Assembly: GCA_020249435.1 (NCBI GenBank)
Contig: JADCFQ010000003.1
Coordinates: forward strand, 31,836-95,835
DNA from: Roseomonas sp.
GTDB lineage: Bacteria > Pseudomonadota > Alphaproteobacteria > Acetobacterales > Acetobacteraceae
Length of the DNA: 64,000 nt
Reading direction: 5' to 3'
How positions within the stretch are numbered: the stretch's first letter is position 1; every line of letters starts with the position of its first letter. Below the pieces are notes generated by a model. It was not told where the DNA came from and made no database searches. It was given only the letters and a program-made list of their open reading frames with translations. Shown piece after piece: positions 36,437 through 45,225 of this stretch. The position numbers and the translations under genes were made by a program.

Positions 36437-37639
36437 TCATCCGGCGGCAGCATCCAACGCTTCGGCAAGATCGTCAATCAGATCGGCCATATCCTCAAGC
36501 CCCACGGAAAGCCGCACCGTGCCATCGGTGATGCCAAGCTTCGCGCGTTCTTCCGCACCGACCCGCATATGGGTGGTGGTGGCCGGGTGGGTCGCCATGG
36601 ATTTCGCGTCGCCAAGGTTATTGGCGATATCAATCAGCTTCAGCGCATCCATGAAGCGGAAACAGGCTTCCTTGCCGCCCTTGATGTCAAAGCTCACCAG
36701 CGTACCGCCGGCGGACATTTGCGCCATGGCAAGCTTCTGCTGCGGATGATCCGCCCGGAAGGGGTAGAGCACGCGCGCAACCTCAGCCCGTTCCGCTAGC
36801 ATATCGGCAATGGCGGAAGCGCTGCGGCACATGGCGGGCACGCGCAGATGAAGCGTCTCCAACCCCTTCAGAATCACCCAGGCATTGAAGGCGCTGATCG
36901 AAGGGCCGGTATTGCGGATGAAGGGCTGCAACACCTCATCCACCCATTTCTTGGACCCCATGACACAGCCGCCCAAAACGCGGCCCTGGCCATCAAAATG
37001 CTTGGTCGCGGAATAGACAACAATATCCGCGCCAAAGCTCATCGGCTTTTGCAGCAAGGGGGTGGCGAAGACATTATCCACCACCACCAGCGCACCGGCC
37101 TTGTGCGCAAGGTCGCACACGGCCCGCAGGTCCACGATTTCCAGCATCGGGTTGGACGGCGTTTCCAACAGCACCATCGTCGTGGGGCGCGACAGGGCCG
37201 CGCGCCATTGCGCCAGATCGCTGCCATCAACGAATTCGGTTTCCACGCCGTAACGCGGCAGCAGCGTGGAGATGATCCAATGGCAGGACCCAAATAGCGC
37301 GCGGGATGCCACCACGCGATCGCCTGTCTTCAAATGGGACAGCATCGCCGAATGCACCGCTGCCATGCCGGTCGCCGTCGCGCGGCAGGCTTCCGCCCCT
37401 TCCAGGGCCGCGAGGCGCGCTTCCAGCATGCTGATGGTTGGGTTGCCGAAGCGCGAGTATTGGTAATGCGCTTCCGTGCCCGCAAAAGTGCCTTCCGCCT
37501 GGGCCGCGCTGTCATAAACAAAGCCCGAGGTCAGATACATCGCTTCCGCCAGCTCATCGAAGTTGGAGCGCATGAGCCCACCGCGGACAAGCTGCGTCGC
37601 GGGGCGAAGGGGGCGGGCGGGGCGAGATTTTTTCGGCAC
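36437..37639 (-). CDS. metZ: O-succinylhomoserine sulfhydrylase
   Basis: 400-aa PLP enzyme that uses sulfide to turn O-succinylhomoserine into homocysteine. Family blocks are TQLVRGGLMRSNFDELAEAM split by its turn, YQYSRFGNPT, and the PLP Lys213 in VVYSATKHFDGQGRVLGG. It starts with GTG preceded by GAGAGG. A candidate SAM-II riboswitch and a promoter are found upstream, which supports control by S-adenosylmethionine. Cystathionine gamma-synthase is a related alternative, but the N-terminus fits MetZ. Confidence 0.9.
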   Translation of the reverse strand: MPKKSRPARPLRPATQLVRGGLMRSNFDELAEAMYLTSGFVYDSAAQAEGTFAGTEAHYQYSRFGNPTISMLEARLAALEGAEACRATATGMAAVHSAMLSHLKTGDRVVASRALFGSCHWIISTLLPRYGVETEFVDGSDLAQWRAALSRPTTMVLLETPSNPMLEIVDLRAVCDLAHKAGALVVVDNVFATPLLQKPMSFGADIVVYSATKHFDGQGRVLGGCVMGSKKWVDEVLQPFIRNTGPSISAFNAWVILKGLETLHLRVPAMCRSASAIADMLAERAEVARVLYPFRADHPQQKLAMAQMSAGGTLVSFDIKGGKEACFRFMDALKLIDIANNLGDAKSMATHPATTTHMRVGAEERAKLGITDGTVRLSVGLEDMADLIDDLAEALDAAAG

Positions 37640-37706
37640 GGCTGGGACCTCTCACACAATGATGGCGTCCAGCCCCTAGCGGGAACGGGGCATGATAACC
37701 CCGCGG

Positions 37707-37790
37707 CCCTTTAGCGCGTTTGTTTTCGGGGGTGTCGCCACCCACGCCCTTTCGGAACCTCGCCGCAAGAAGACCGGACAAATCGCGAGG
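37707..37790 (-). promoter_or_regulatory. Candidate SAM-II riboswitch upstream of metZ
   Basis: On the minus strand the leader has P1 arms CCTCGC and GCGAGG, with GATTTG and CTTGCGGC between and after, and ends in AACAAACGCGCTAAAGGG. These match the SAM-II/metA consensus elements (GAUUUG, CUUGC, ACAA-GCUAAA-AGG). Between P1 and the 3' segment is an insert hairpin, GGGTG-GCGA-CACCC, with a GNRA loop. The location in front of metZ in an alphaproteobacterium fits known SAM-II use. Pseudoknot pairing was checked only by eye. Confidence 0.65.
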
Positions 37791-37814
37791 ATCGGTTTTG
37801 CAACCGATAATTGA

Positions 37815-37844
37815 CTCTTAGGGCGTGATGCGCCCGCAGGTCAA
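37815..37844 (-). promoter_or_regulatory. Promoter candidate for metZ
   Basis: Minus strand -35 TTGACC (37844-37839), an 18-bp spacer and -10 TAAGAG (37820-37815). Transcription from here would start just before the riboswitch. The -10 is a weak match. Confidence 0.35.
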
Positions 37845-37907
37845 GAATGCCGTATGGCTTGCATCGCGCTCGCGGCCATGGGTTCATCCCCGCAGGAGGA
37901 TACGCCC

Positions 37908-38963
37908 ATGGCCAATACCCGCGTCACCCTGATCGTCGGCGCCAGCGGCGCTGCTGCCAGCCGCGTGCTGGAAGCCGCGCAAGGCAACCCTGGCTTCACG
38001 CCGATTGGCCTGACACGGCGCGACCCCGGCAATGGCATCCCCTGGATCACCGCCGATCTTTGGGATGGGCCGGCACTCGCGCGCGCCATCGCGGCGCGGC
38101 CTGACATTACCCATATTGTCTATGCTTCCCGCGCGCCGCATGGCGAAACCGGCGTGGAAGATGTGCCCGGCAATGTGACGATGCTGCGCAATCTGTTGGA
38201 CGCGGCGGAGGCATCGCTGCCGCGCTTTCAGCATTTGCACATGATCCATGGCGGCAAATGGTATGGGCTGCATATCGGCCCCTTCCGGACGCCGGCGCGG
38301 GAAGATGACCCGCGCCATCTGCCGCCCAATTTCTATTACGACCAGCAGGATATGCTGGCCGAACGCCAGCGCGGCAAAGCCTGGTCCTGGTCCGCGAGCC
38401 GGCCCAATTTCGTACTGGATGTGGCACCTGGCCGCGCGCGTAACATGGTCTCGACCCTTGGCGCCTATGCCGCGATTTGCCGCGAATTGGGTGTGCCCTT
38501 CGACTTCCCCGGCAAGTCCGGCGCCTTCACGGCGCTGCATGAGGTCTCGGACGCCTCATTGCTGGCCGAGGCGATTTTGTGGATGCTGGGCGAACCGCGC
38601 GCGGCCAACCGTGCCTTTAATGTCACGAATGGCGATGCCTTCCGCTGGTGCGACATGTGGCCCCATCTGGCCGGGCTGTTTGGTGTGGCGCCGGGCGGTG
38701 TCCGGACCCTTTCGATGGCGCGCTGGATGGCCGACAAGGCCCCAATCTGGGAGAAAATACGCGCCCGCCACGGGTTGATTTTGCCCATTGAACAAGTAGC
38801 AAGCTGGGAATTCGCCGATTTCGCGCTGAATATGGATTATGATGTGCTGGCTTCCATGACGGCGGCGCGTCAGGCGGGCTTTACCGGTTTCCGGGATAGC
38901 TGGGCCATGTTTGCCGAACAGATCGAAGGCTATCGCGCTGCCCGGGTGCTGCCGCCGCGCTGA
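37908..38963 (+). CDS. NAD(P)-dependent SDR, PRISE-like (progesterone 5-beta-reductase/iridoid synthase type)
   Basis: 351-aa extended short-chain dehydrogenase. The Rossmann motif is LIVGASGAAASRVLEAA, and NFYYDQQDML carries the atypical catalytic Tyr of the PRISE group, with SASRPNFVLDVAPG after it. Such enzymes reduce enone C=C bonds; the bacterial substrate is unknown. ATG 37908 has SD GGAGGA (37895-37900); the longer frame begins at 37854 without one. It is divergent from metZ. Confidence 0.8.
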   Translation: MANTRVTLIVGASGAAASRVLEAAQGNPGFTPIGLTRRDPGNGIPWITADLWDGPALARAIAARPDITHIVYASRAPHGETGVEDVPGNVTMLRNLLDAAEASLPRFQHLHMIHGGKWYGLHIGPFRTPAREDDPRHLPPNFYYDQQDMLAERQRGKAWSWSASRPNFVLDVAPGRARNMVSTLGAYAAICRELGVPFDFPGKSGAFTALHEVSDASLLAEAILWMLGEPRAANRAFNVTNGDAFRWCDMWPHLAGLFGVAPGGVRTLSMARWMADKAPIWEKIRARHGLILPIEQVASWEFADFALNMDYDVLASMTAARQAGFTGFRDSWAMFAEQIEGYRAARVLPPR

Positions 38964-39041
38964 AAATAATCGAGGGTCGCGGCGCCCCCTGCCTTGACCC
39001 TGCCACACCCCCCTGCAATACGCCCCTCGCCTTGGGCGTTC

Positions 39042-39089
39042 CGGGGCAGAGCATCGTTGGGCTGAACCAGCGAATCCCGCGACAAGAGG
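39042..39089 (+). promoter_or_regulatory. Structured leader in front of metK
   Basis: An outer CGGG/CCCG pairing (39042-39045 with 39076-39079) encloses a hairpin of CGTTGG (39055-39060) and CCAGCG (39067-39072) with a GCTGAA loop, ending just before the SD AAGAGG (39084-39089). A further ACGCCC/GGGCGT hairpin lies upstream (39020-39039). It does not fit the SAM/SAH or SAM-II consensus that I know; a regulatory role is inferred from position. Confidence 0.4.
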
Positions 39090-39101
39090 CCGAACCACGC
39101 C

Positions 39102-40289
39102 ATGCGCGATACGGGCGAATATCTTTTCACCTCGGAATCCGTTTCCGAAGGCCATCCCGATAAGGTGGCGGACCGCATTTCAGATACCGTGCTGGATGCC
39201 TTCCTGACCGCTGATCCCTATGCCCGCGTCGCTTGCGAAACGCTGGTCACCACCAATCGCGTGGTGCTGGCGGGCGAAGTGCGCGGCCCCGCGGAAATTA
39301 CCCCGGAATATCTGATCCATCTGGCGCGGCTCGCGATCCACGACATCGGTTATGAGCAGGAAGGCTTCCATTGGCAGCATGCCGATATCGCCTGCCATTT
39401 GCATGCCCAATCGGCGCATATCGCGCAGGGTGTGGATGCTGCCGGCAATAAGGATGAAGGCGCGGGCGACCAGGGCATCATGTTCGGCTATGCCTGCCGC
39501 GAAACGCCGGAATTGATGCCGGCGCCGCTCTATTACGCGCATGAAATCCTGCGCCACATCAGCACGCTGCGCCGCGCCAAGGACAACGCCGTGGCCGGTC
39601 TGCTGCCGGACGCGAAAAGCCAGGTGACCTTGCGCTATGTGGATGGCAAGCCGGTGGGGGCCACTTCCATCGTTGTCTCCACCCAGCATGAGGCATCGCT
39701 GGAACAGGCCGACATCAAGCGCCTGCTGCGCCCGATTGTGGAATCCGTGCTGCCCAAGGGCTGGATGTGCCCGGATAGCGAATTCTACGTGAACCCGACC
39801 GGCACCTTCATCATTGGTGGGCCGGATGGCGATTGCGGCCTGACCGGGCGCAAGATCATTGTGGATACCTATGGCGGTGCGGCGCCGCATGGTGGTGGCG
39901 CTTTCTCCGGCAAGGACCCGACCAAGGTGGACCGTTCGGCTGCCTATGCCGCGCGCTATGTCGCGAAGAATGTCGTGGCGTCTGGCCTCGCGGATAAGTG
40001 CACCATCCAGGTGAGCTACGCGATTGGCGTCTCAAAGCCGCTATCGGTCTATTTCGACCTGCATGGCACGGGCAAGGATGTGGATGAGGCGAAGCTCGCC
40101 AAGGTGATTGACGGCATGGTCAATCTCTCTCCGCGCGGCATTCGTGAGCATCTGAAGCTGAACCGCCCGATCTATGTGCCGACCAGCGCCTATGGCCATT
40201 TCGGCCGCGTGCCGGATCCAGCGAAGGGCACCTTCACCTGGGAAATGACCGATCTGGCGGATGAGCTGCGGCGCGCTTTCGGGCGTTGA
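39102..40289 (+). CDS. metK: S-adenosylmethionine synthetase
   Basis: 395-aa enzyme making SAM from methionine and ATP. Present are [44 protein letters not shown], and the phosphate loop [18 protein letters not shown]. The length equals the usual alphaproteobacterial MetK. It lies near metZ, with the PRISE gene between, and is followed by a strong terminator before trmB. Confidence 0.97.
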   Translation: MRDTGEYLFTSESVSEGHPDKVADRISDTVLDAFLTADPYARVACETLVTTNRVVLAGEVRGPAEITPEYLIHLARLAIHDIGYEQEGFHWQHADIACHLHAQSAHIAQGVDAAGNKDEGAGDQGIMFGYACRETPELMPAPLYYAHEILRHISTLRRAKDNAVAGLLPDAKSQVTLRYVDGKPVGATSIVVSTQHEASLEQADIKRLLRPIVESVLPKGWMCPDSEFYVNPTGTFIIGGPDGDCGLTGRKIIVDTYGGAAPHGGGAFSGKDPTKVDRSAAYAARYVAKNVVASGLADKCTIQVSYAIGVSKPLSVYFDLHGTGKDVDEAKLAKVIDGMVNLSPRGIREHLKLNRPIYVPTSAYGHFGRVPDPAKGTFTWEMTDLADELRRAFGR

Positions 40290-40311
40290 GGCGCTGATCG
40301 GATGAATTTTG

Positions 40312-40346
40312 GGGCGGTGGGTGAGAGCCTGCCGCCCTTTTCTTTT
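40312..40346 (+). terminator. Intrinsic terminator after metK
   Basis: A 10-bp stem (40312-40321 pairing with 40328-40337, GGGCGG with CCGCCC plus two wobble pairs and two GC pairs), a 6-nt loop TGAGAG, then TTTTCTTTT. It ends the metK transcript 12 bp before the trmB start. Confidence 0.8.
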
Positions 40347-40357
40347 CAGGACTGCGC

Positions 40358-41068
40358 ATGACCGCTGATCGTCCCCCGCTGGCTGATGGTGTGCCAGACC
40401 GGCTTTATGGCCGGCGCCGCGGCCACCCCTTGCGCCCGCGCCAGCAGCGTTTGCTCGACGAAACCTTGCCGCGCCTTCGTTTGACGCCAGCGCAAGCCGC
40501 CGATCCGCGCGCCGCTTTCGGCATGGGTGATGTGCCGCTGTGGTTGGAAGTGGGGTTTGGTGGCGGCGAACACACGTTAGATCAAATCGCGGCGCATCCC
40601 GAAGTTGCTTACATCGCCTCCGAAGTGTTTGAGAACGGGCTATGCGCCTTGCTCACGCGTCTGGTGCCGGAAGGGGCGGAGGCGAGCGGTGCCTTGCCGC
40701 GCAATTTGCGCCTTTGGCCGCAGGATGCGCGGCATTTGCTGCGCGCTCTGCCGGAAGCCGCCTTGGATCGGCTGTTTTTGATGTTCCCCGATCCCTGGCC
40801 CAAGGCGCGGCACGCCAAACGACGTTTTGTGCATCCGGAATTGCTGCCCATGGTGGCGCGCGCCATGAAGCCGGGCGGCATTTGGCGCATCGCCTCCGAT
40901 GATCCGACCTATCAGACATGGGTGCGTGACTGTATGGGCGCGCAACCCTTCTTTACCCTGGGCAGCCTTGCCAAGGCGCGACCCAGCGGCTGGCCGCCCA
41001 CGCGCTATGAAGCCAAGGCGCTGCGTGAGGGCCGCCAGCCGCTTTATTGGGAATGGCGCCGGCGCTGA
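40358..41068 (+). CDS. trmB: tRNA (guanine-N7)-methyltransferase
   Basis: 236-aa SAM-dependent enzyme making m7G46 in tRNA. Motif I is LEVGFGGGEHTLDQ and the family-specific FPDPWPKARHAKRRFV is present, as is RIASDDPTYQTW near the end. The stop codon falls within the first unit of the 55-bp tandem repeat, so the last residues (WRRR) are partly repeat-encoded. Confidence 0.94.
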   Translation: MTADRPPLADGVPDRLYGRRRGHPLRPRQQRLLDETLPRLRLTPAQAADPRAAFGMGDVPLWLEVGFGGGEHTLDQIAAHPEVAYIASEVFENGLCALLTRLVPEGAEASGALPRNLRLWPQDARHLLRALPEAALDRLFLMFPDPWPKARHAKRRFVHPELLPMVARAMKPGGIWRIASDDPTYQTWVRDCMGAQPFFTLGSLAKARPSGWPPTRYEAKALREGRQPLYWEWRRR

Positions 41069-41180
41069 TTTGAGCGACTGATTCACGGCTTCGGCGATGC
41101 CGCCTACGCCGATCAGGCGCTGATCTGAGCGACTGATTCACGGCTTCGGCGATGCCGCCTACGCCGATCAGGCGCTGATT
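41061..41180. repeat. Tandem 55-bp REP-like repeats
   Basis: Two units (41061-41115 and 41116-41170) differ at one base, and a third begins at 41171 (GGCGCTGATT). Each carries the dyad with TCGGCG and CGCCGA arms around ATGCCGCCTA. The stop codons of both convergent genes lie in the array. A diverged copy sits at 10340-10383. Confidence 0.9.
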
Positions 41181-41712
41181 AATTTCCGCGCCACATCAGC
41201 CGCAAGATCGGCAAGCCCCGCCGATGATGATGGATTGCCATCGCAGCATGGCCCGCCGCCAGCACCACCAACCCCCAAGCCGCGCCCTGATGCAAAGGCC
41301 GCAGCACATCATACAAAGCCTGATCAGGCGCGAAGGGGTGCGGAATGGGCAGGATCAGGAAGAACACTGTCTCAACGCCAATCGGCGCCGCCGCCGCGCT
41401 CAAGAAACCAAGTACCGGCACGGCAATCAGCAGCGCATAAAGCACGCCCTGGCCCAGCCGCGCCGCGCCGTGCTGCCAGCCGGGCAGCGCGACAGGCGCG
41501 GGCCGGCCGCGTCGCGCCAAAAGCCAAAGCCGCCAGACCCAAAGCGGGATCAGCAGCAAGCCAAGGCTCTTGTGCAGTTGATAGGTAATGATTTTGGCGA
41601 AAAGCGCCGAAAGCGGCAGCGCCACCATCACCAGGGCCAGCAGGAAATTCACTGCCACCAAGCCCGCCATGGCCCAATGCAGGCGCCGTTGCGCCACCGA
41701 CCATGCCGCCAT
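41179..41712 (-). CDS. Cytochrome b561-type membrane protein
   Basis: 177-aa four-helix di-heme membrane cytochrome of the prokaryotic b561 family. Candidate heme ligands are His in RRLHWAMAGL, YQLHKSLGLL, PLHQGAAWGL and GHAAMAIHHHRRG. It probably moves electrons between quinol and a periplasmic partner. The upstream YceI gene ends 4 bp before it, so they form an operon, a pairing seen elsewhere. Confidence 0.86.
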   Translation of the reverse strand: MAAWSVAQRRLHWAMAGLVAVNFLLALVMVALPLSALFAKIITYQLHKSLGLLLIPLWVWRLWLLARRGRPAPVALPGWQHGAARLGQGVLYALLIAVPVLGFLSAAAAPIGVETVFFLILPIPHPFAPDQALYDVLRPLHQGAAWGLVVLAAGHAAMAIHHHRRGLPILRLMWRGN

Positions 41713-41716
41713 GGCC

Positions 41717-42322
41717 TTATCCGATCACCAGACTGACCGAAACGGCCAATTGCACCCGATCCCCCGTCGCCAAGCTATCGGCTGTCATGCCGAAGGCCGA
41801 GCGGCTGATCTCGCCACGCGCGGTGCAATCCACAATCTCTGCCCCTGTTGCGGCATCGCGCCGGCGGCCCGAAAGCCTGGCCTGCATGGTGACTGGCCGG
41901 GTCACGCCGCGCATTTCCAAGGGGCCGGCCAGCTCAAACGCCTCAATCCGTCCCCCCGGTTTGGCGCGGCCGGAAAATCGCGCAATCGGCCAGCGCTCCG
42001 CATCAAAATAAGCCGGCGAGCGCAGCAACTCCGCCGCCCCCGGATAGGCATGGGCGATGGAGCCGGTTTCGACCTGCACCGCGACACGCGCAGTCTCGGG
42101 CATGTCAGGGTCCAGGATCAATTCGCAGGCAAAGCGCGAAAACTGCCCCGTCGAGGTCAGCACCATCAGATGCCGTGCAATGAATTCCAGCCTGCCCTGG
42201 GTATGGTCAAAGCGAAACACCCGCGCTGCCTGGGCCGGAGCGGCAGCCAGGCCGATCAACGGCGGCACCAGGCCAGCCAAGGCTCGGCGAGGGATGAGCG
42301 GGGGTTTGGGCGTCACCAGCAT
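41717..42322 (-). CDS. YceI-family periplasmic protein
   Basis: 201-aa lipocalin-like YceI protein with a cleavable signal peptide ending APAQA. The core has FDHTQGRLEFIARHLMVLTSTGQF, split by a turn, and GPLEMRGVTRPVTM near the middle, both typical. YceI proteins bind polyisoprenoids or quinones; pairing with the b561 gene suggests a redox job. The signal region contains a basic stretch, MLVTPKPPLIPRRALAG. Confidence 0.86.
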   Translation of the reverse strand: MLVTPKPPLIPRRALAGLVPPLIGLAAAPAQAARVFRFDHTQGRLEFIARHLMVLTSTGQFSRFACELILDPDMPETARVAVQVETGSIAHAYPGAAELLRSPAYFDAERWPIARFSGRAKPGGRIEAFELAGPLEMRGVTRPVTMQARLSGRRRDAATGAEIVDCTARGEISRSAFGMTADSLATGDRVQLAVSVSLVIG

Positions 42323-42430
42323 GTGTCCTGATCCTAATCCCTATATGGCAAGCGCTCCATCCTTTTCTCAGCCCTTGCCTTTTGGCCGCGCCACAGCTAC
42401 ACAAAGCGTAAATACACCATCCGAGCTTAC

Positions 42431-42468
42431 GGGGGGTGGCCTTGAAAGGGGCCGCCTTTTTTGTTTTT
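42431..42468 (+). terminator. Intrinsic terminator/attenuator overlapping the rimP start
   Basis: GGTGGCC (42435-42441) pairs with GGCCGCC (42450-42456) around an 8-nt loop, extendable by G.T pairs, followed by TTTTTTGTTTTT. The rimP TTG start codons lie in the T-tract and the SD-like AAAGGGG is in the loop and 3' arm. It looks like a leader terminator controlling the rimP-nusA operon. Confidence 0.75.
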
Positions 42469-43000
42469 GCAGCCTGATTTGCCTCATCACGAAGGGCTTG
42501 AAGCCCGCATCGCGGAAGCGATCCTGCCCAGCCTGTCGCAGCTTGGCTATGAACTGGTGCGCGTGCAGGTTTCCGGCAAGGAACGCCCCGTGGTGCAGAT
42601 CATGGCGGACCGCGCCGATGAAGCGCCCTTCACCGTGGATGATTGCGAAACCATCAGCCATGCCGTGGGCGCGGTGTTGGATGTCGCGGACCCGATCCGG
42701 GGTGAGTGGATGCTGGAAGTATCCTCTGCCGGGATTGATCGCCCGCTCACGCGCACCAAGGATTGGAACCGCTTCGCCGGCCATGTCGCGACGGTGGAAC
42801 TTTCCATCCCGATGGATGGCCGCAAGCGTTTTCGTGGCATCGCCCTTGGCGCGGATGACCAGGAAGCGCGCCTTAAGCTTGATGATGGCAACGAAATCAC
42901 CCTGCCGCGCAGCAATATCCGCCGCGCCAAGCTGGTGCTGACCGATGAATTGATCGCGGCGACGGCGAAAGCCGTCGCCCCAACAACAATGACCCATTAA
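42461..43000 (+). CDS. rimP: Ribosome maturation factor RimP
   Basis: 179-aa 30S assembly factor. It contains the typical [32 protein letters not shown] (split), [15 protein letters not shown] and a C-terminal KLVLTDEL. There is no ATG or GTG near the conserved N-terminus, so the start must be TTG at 42461 or 42467 inside the terminator T-tract, with SD AAAGGGG upstream. It is first of the translation operon; nusA follows after 14 bp. Confidence 0.92.
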   Translation: MFLQPDLPHHEGLEARIAEAILPSLSQLGYELVRVQVSGKERPVVQIMADRADEAPFTVDDCETISHAVGAVLDVADPIRGEWMLEVSSAGIDRPLTRTKDWNRFAGHVATVELSIPMDGRKRFRGIALGADDQEARLKLDDGNEITLPRSNIRRAKLVLTDELIAATAKAVAPTTMTH

Positions 43001-43014
43001 CAGGAGAATGCGCC

Positions 43015-44538
43015 ATGGCCGTTGATATCGCCATTGCCCGTCCGGAATTGCTGCAAGTGGCTGACGCCGTCGCGCGCGAAAAAATGATCGAGCGTGAGGA
43101 AGTGCTGGAAGCCATGGAACAGGCGATCCAGAAGGCTGGCCGCGCCAAATACGGGCTTGAGAAGGATATCCGCGCCACCATTGACCGCAAGGATGGCCGC
43201 GTGAAGCTGGAACGCTTCACCGAAGTGGTGGAAGCCGAACCGGTCGAGAACGAAGCGACGCAAATCCCTTTGCGCATCGCGCAAAAGATCAAGCCCGGCA
43301 TTCAGCGTGGCGAATTCATTGTGGACCCGCTGCCGCCGATTGATTTCGGCCGTATCGCGGCGCAAACGGCGAAGCAGGTGATTGTGCAGCGCGTGCGTGA
43401 AGTGGAACGCCGCAAGCAATTCGAAGAATACAAGGACCGCGTTGGCGAAATCATCAATGGCACCGTCAAGCGCACCGAATACGGCAATCTGATGGTGGAT
43501 CTGGGCCGTGCCGAAGCGCTGCTGCGCCGTGATGAAACCATCCCGCGCGAAGCCTTCCGCAATGGCGATCGCGTGCGCGCTTACATCTACGATGTGCGGG
43601 AAGAACCGCGTGGGCCGCAGATTTTCCTCTCTCGCACCCATCCGGGTTTTCTGGCGAAGCTCTTCGCGCAGGAAGTGCCGGAAATTTATGATGGCATCAT
43701 CGAAATCAAGGCAGTGGCGCGTGATCCCGGCAGCCGCGCCAAGATGGCGGTGATCAGCCGTGATAGCTCGATTGATCCCGTTGGCGCCTGCGTCGGTATG
43801 CGCGGGTCGCGCGTGCAGGCGGTAGTTGCGGAATTGCAGGGCGAGAAGATTGATATCATCCCCTGGTCGCAGGATCAGGCGACCTTCATTGTGAATGCGC
43901 TTGCACCCGCTGAAGTCAGCAAGGTTGTGTTGGATGATGAAGGCCGCCGCGTGGAAGTGGTGGTACCGGATGATCAGCTGAGCCTCGCCATCGGGCGTCG
44001 CGGGCAAAATGTGCGCCTCGCATCGCAGCTTACACGCTATGATGTGGATATCCTGACGGAAGCCGAGGAAAGCGAACGCCGCCAGGAAGAATTCCGCCGC
44101 CGCACCGGGCTTTTTGTGGAAGCGCTGGATGTGGATGATGTGATCGCCGGGCTTCTGGTGCAGGAAGGCTTCGGTTCCATCGAAGACATCGTGCAGGCCC
44201 CGGATGAGGAATTGGCCGAAATCGAAGGCTTTGATGAAAGTGTCGCCGCTGAATTGAAGCGCCGCGCTGAAGCCTTCATTGAAAAGCGAGATGCCGAAAT
44301 GGATGAAAAGCGCCGCGACCTTGGCGTGGATGATGTGCTGATCGAAGTGGGTGGCTTCACGCCGGCCATGATGGTGACGCTTGGCGAAAAGGGCGTGAAG
44401 TCGCTTGAAGACCTGGCTGATCTCGCCGGGGATGAATTGGTCGAAATCCTTGGCGCCGAAGCGGTGGATGAGGAAACGGCCAATGCCATCGTTATGGAAG
44501 CGCGTCGTCGTGCCGGCTGGCTCGGCGATGAGGCATGA
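43015..44538 (+). CDS. nusA: Transcription termination/antitermination factor NusA
   Basis: 507-aa RNA polymerase-binding factor. It has an N-terminal domain, an S1 domain (GEIINGTVKRTEYGNLMVDLG, split), two KH domains (VGACVGMRGSRVQAVVAEL and LSLAIGRRGQNVRLASQL) and C-terminal helix-hairpin-helix repeats. SD AGGAG precedes the ATG. It likely feeds back on the leader terminator. The downstream YlxR gene is in the same frame, separated by a TGA. Confidence 0.96.
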   Translation: MAVDIAIARPELLQVADAVAREKMIEREEVLEAMEQAIQKAGRAKYGLEKDIRATIDRKDGRVKLERFTEVVEAEPVENEATQIPLRIAQKIKPGIQRGEFIVDPLPPIDFGRIAAQTAKQVIVQRVREVERRKQFEEYKDRVGEIINGTVKRTEYGNLMVDLGRAEALLRRDETIPREAFRNGDRVRAYIYDVREEPRGPQIFLSRTHPGFLAKLFAQEVPEIYDGIIEIKAVARDPGSRAKMAVISRDSSIDPVGACVGMRGSRVQAVVAELQGEKIDIIPWSQDQATFIVNALAPAEVSKVVLDDEGRRVEVVVPDDQLSLAIGRRGQNVRLASQLTRYDVDILTEAEESERRQEEFRRRTGLFVEALDVDDVIAGLLVQEGFGSIEDIVQAPDEELAEIEGFDESVAAELKRRAEAFIEKRDAEMDEKRRDLGVDDVLIEVGGFTPAMMVTLGEKGVKSLEDLADLAGDELVEILGAEAVDEETANAIVMEARRRAGWLGDEA

Positions 44539-44547
44539 GGCAGAGCC

Positions 44548-45159
44548 CTGAGCGAAGCCTCTGCCCTGCCACCGGACGAAGATGAGCCCGAAAAGGGCCC
44601 ACTTCGCCGCTGCATCGCCACGCGCGAAAGCCTGCCCAAGGCGGAGATGATCCGTTTTGTGCTGGGGCCGGGGCGCGAAATCGTCCCGGATCTGGCCGAA
44701 AGGCTGCCCGGGCGGGGAATGTGGTTGAGCGCGCGGGCCGATGTGCTAGAAGGCGCCATCAGCCGGGGGGCTTTTACGCGCGCGGCGCGCGGTCCTGTGG
44801 TTGTTCCGCCCGGTCTTCCGGCGTTGCTGCAACAGGGCCTCCGCACCAGGATTGCTGATCTGCTGGGGCTCGCACGCCGGGCGGGGCAGGCGGTGGCGGG
44901 TTGGCAGGCGGTGCGGGAATGGCGCGCTGCTGATCGGGTTGCCTTGCTGGTGCAGGCCAAGGATGGCAGCGCAGCAGAGCGTGAACGCCTCTCGGGCGGT
45001 GGCATGTTGGCGGTTGCGCCGCTTTCCGCCGCTGAATTGGGGCGGGTTTTTGGGCGTGACCACATTGTGCATGTGGCGGTTGCGCCGGGCCGTTTGGCGG
45101 AAGCCATCCGGTCTGAGGCGGGCAGGCTTTCTGGCCTTTCTCCGCCAGATAGTGTCTAA
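44548..45159 (+). CDS. YlxR-like (DUF448) RNA-binding protein with L7Ae-like C-terminal domain, non-canonical start
   Basis: Residues around PLRRCIATRESLPKAEMIRFV form the YlxR/DUF448 signature and the C-terminal half (LGLARRAGQAVAGW) is an L7Ae-like RNA-binding domain, the usual two-domain protein after nusA. The frame has no ATG, GTG or TTG between the nusA stop (44536) and the signature. CTG at 44548, preceded by TGAGG, is the best start, giving about 203 aa. The ATG overlapping the nusA stop (44535) is in another frame. Either a CTG start or a frameshift is implied. Confidence 0.8.
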   Translation: MSEASALPPDEDEPEKGPLRRCIATRESLPKAEMIRFVLGPGREIVPDLAERLPGRGMWLSARADVLEGAISRGAFTRAARGPVVVPPGLPALLQQGLRTRIADLLGLARRAGQAVAGWQAVREWRAADRVALLVQAKDGSAAERERLSGGGMLAVAPLSAAELGRVFGRDHIVHVAVAPGRLAEAIRSEAGRLSGLSPPDSV

Positions 45160-45225
45160 ATCCCAAGGCTGTCCGGGTTATGCGGCAGTTTAATGTGTAT
45201 CAGATGATCGGGTTCAAAGCGGCGA

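Noticed and set aside
39042..39089. SAM/SAH riboswitch before metK
   Set aside because: The conserved core and the GGAGCA-type 3' strand are not seen; kept only as a structured leader.
44536..44538. NusA-YlxR readthrough fusion at TGA (possible recoding)
   Set aside because: YlxR normally is a separate protein and a CTG start with an SD explains the frame; no recoding element is visible.
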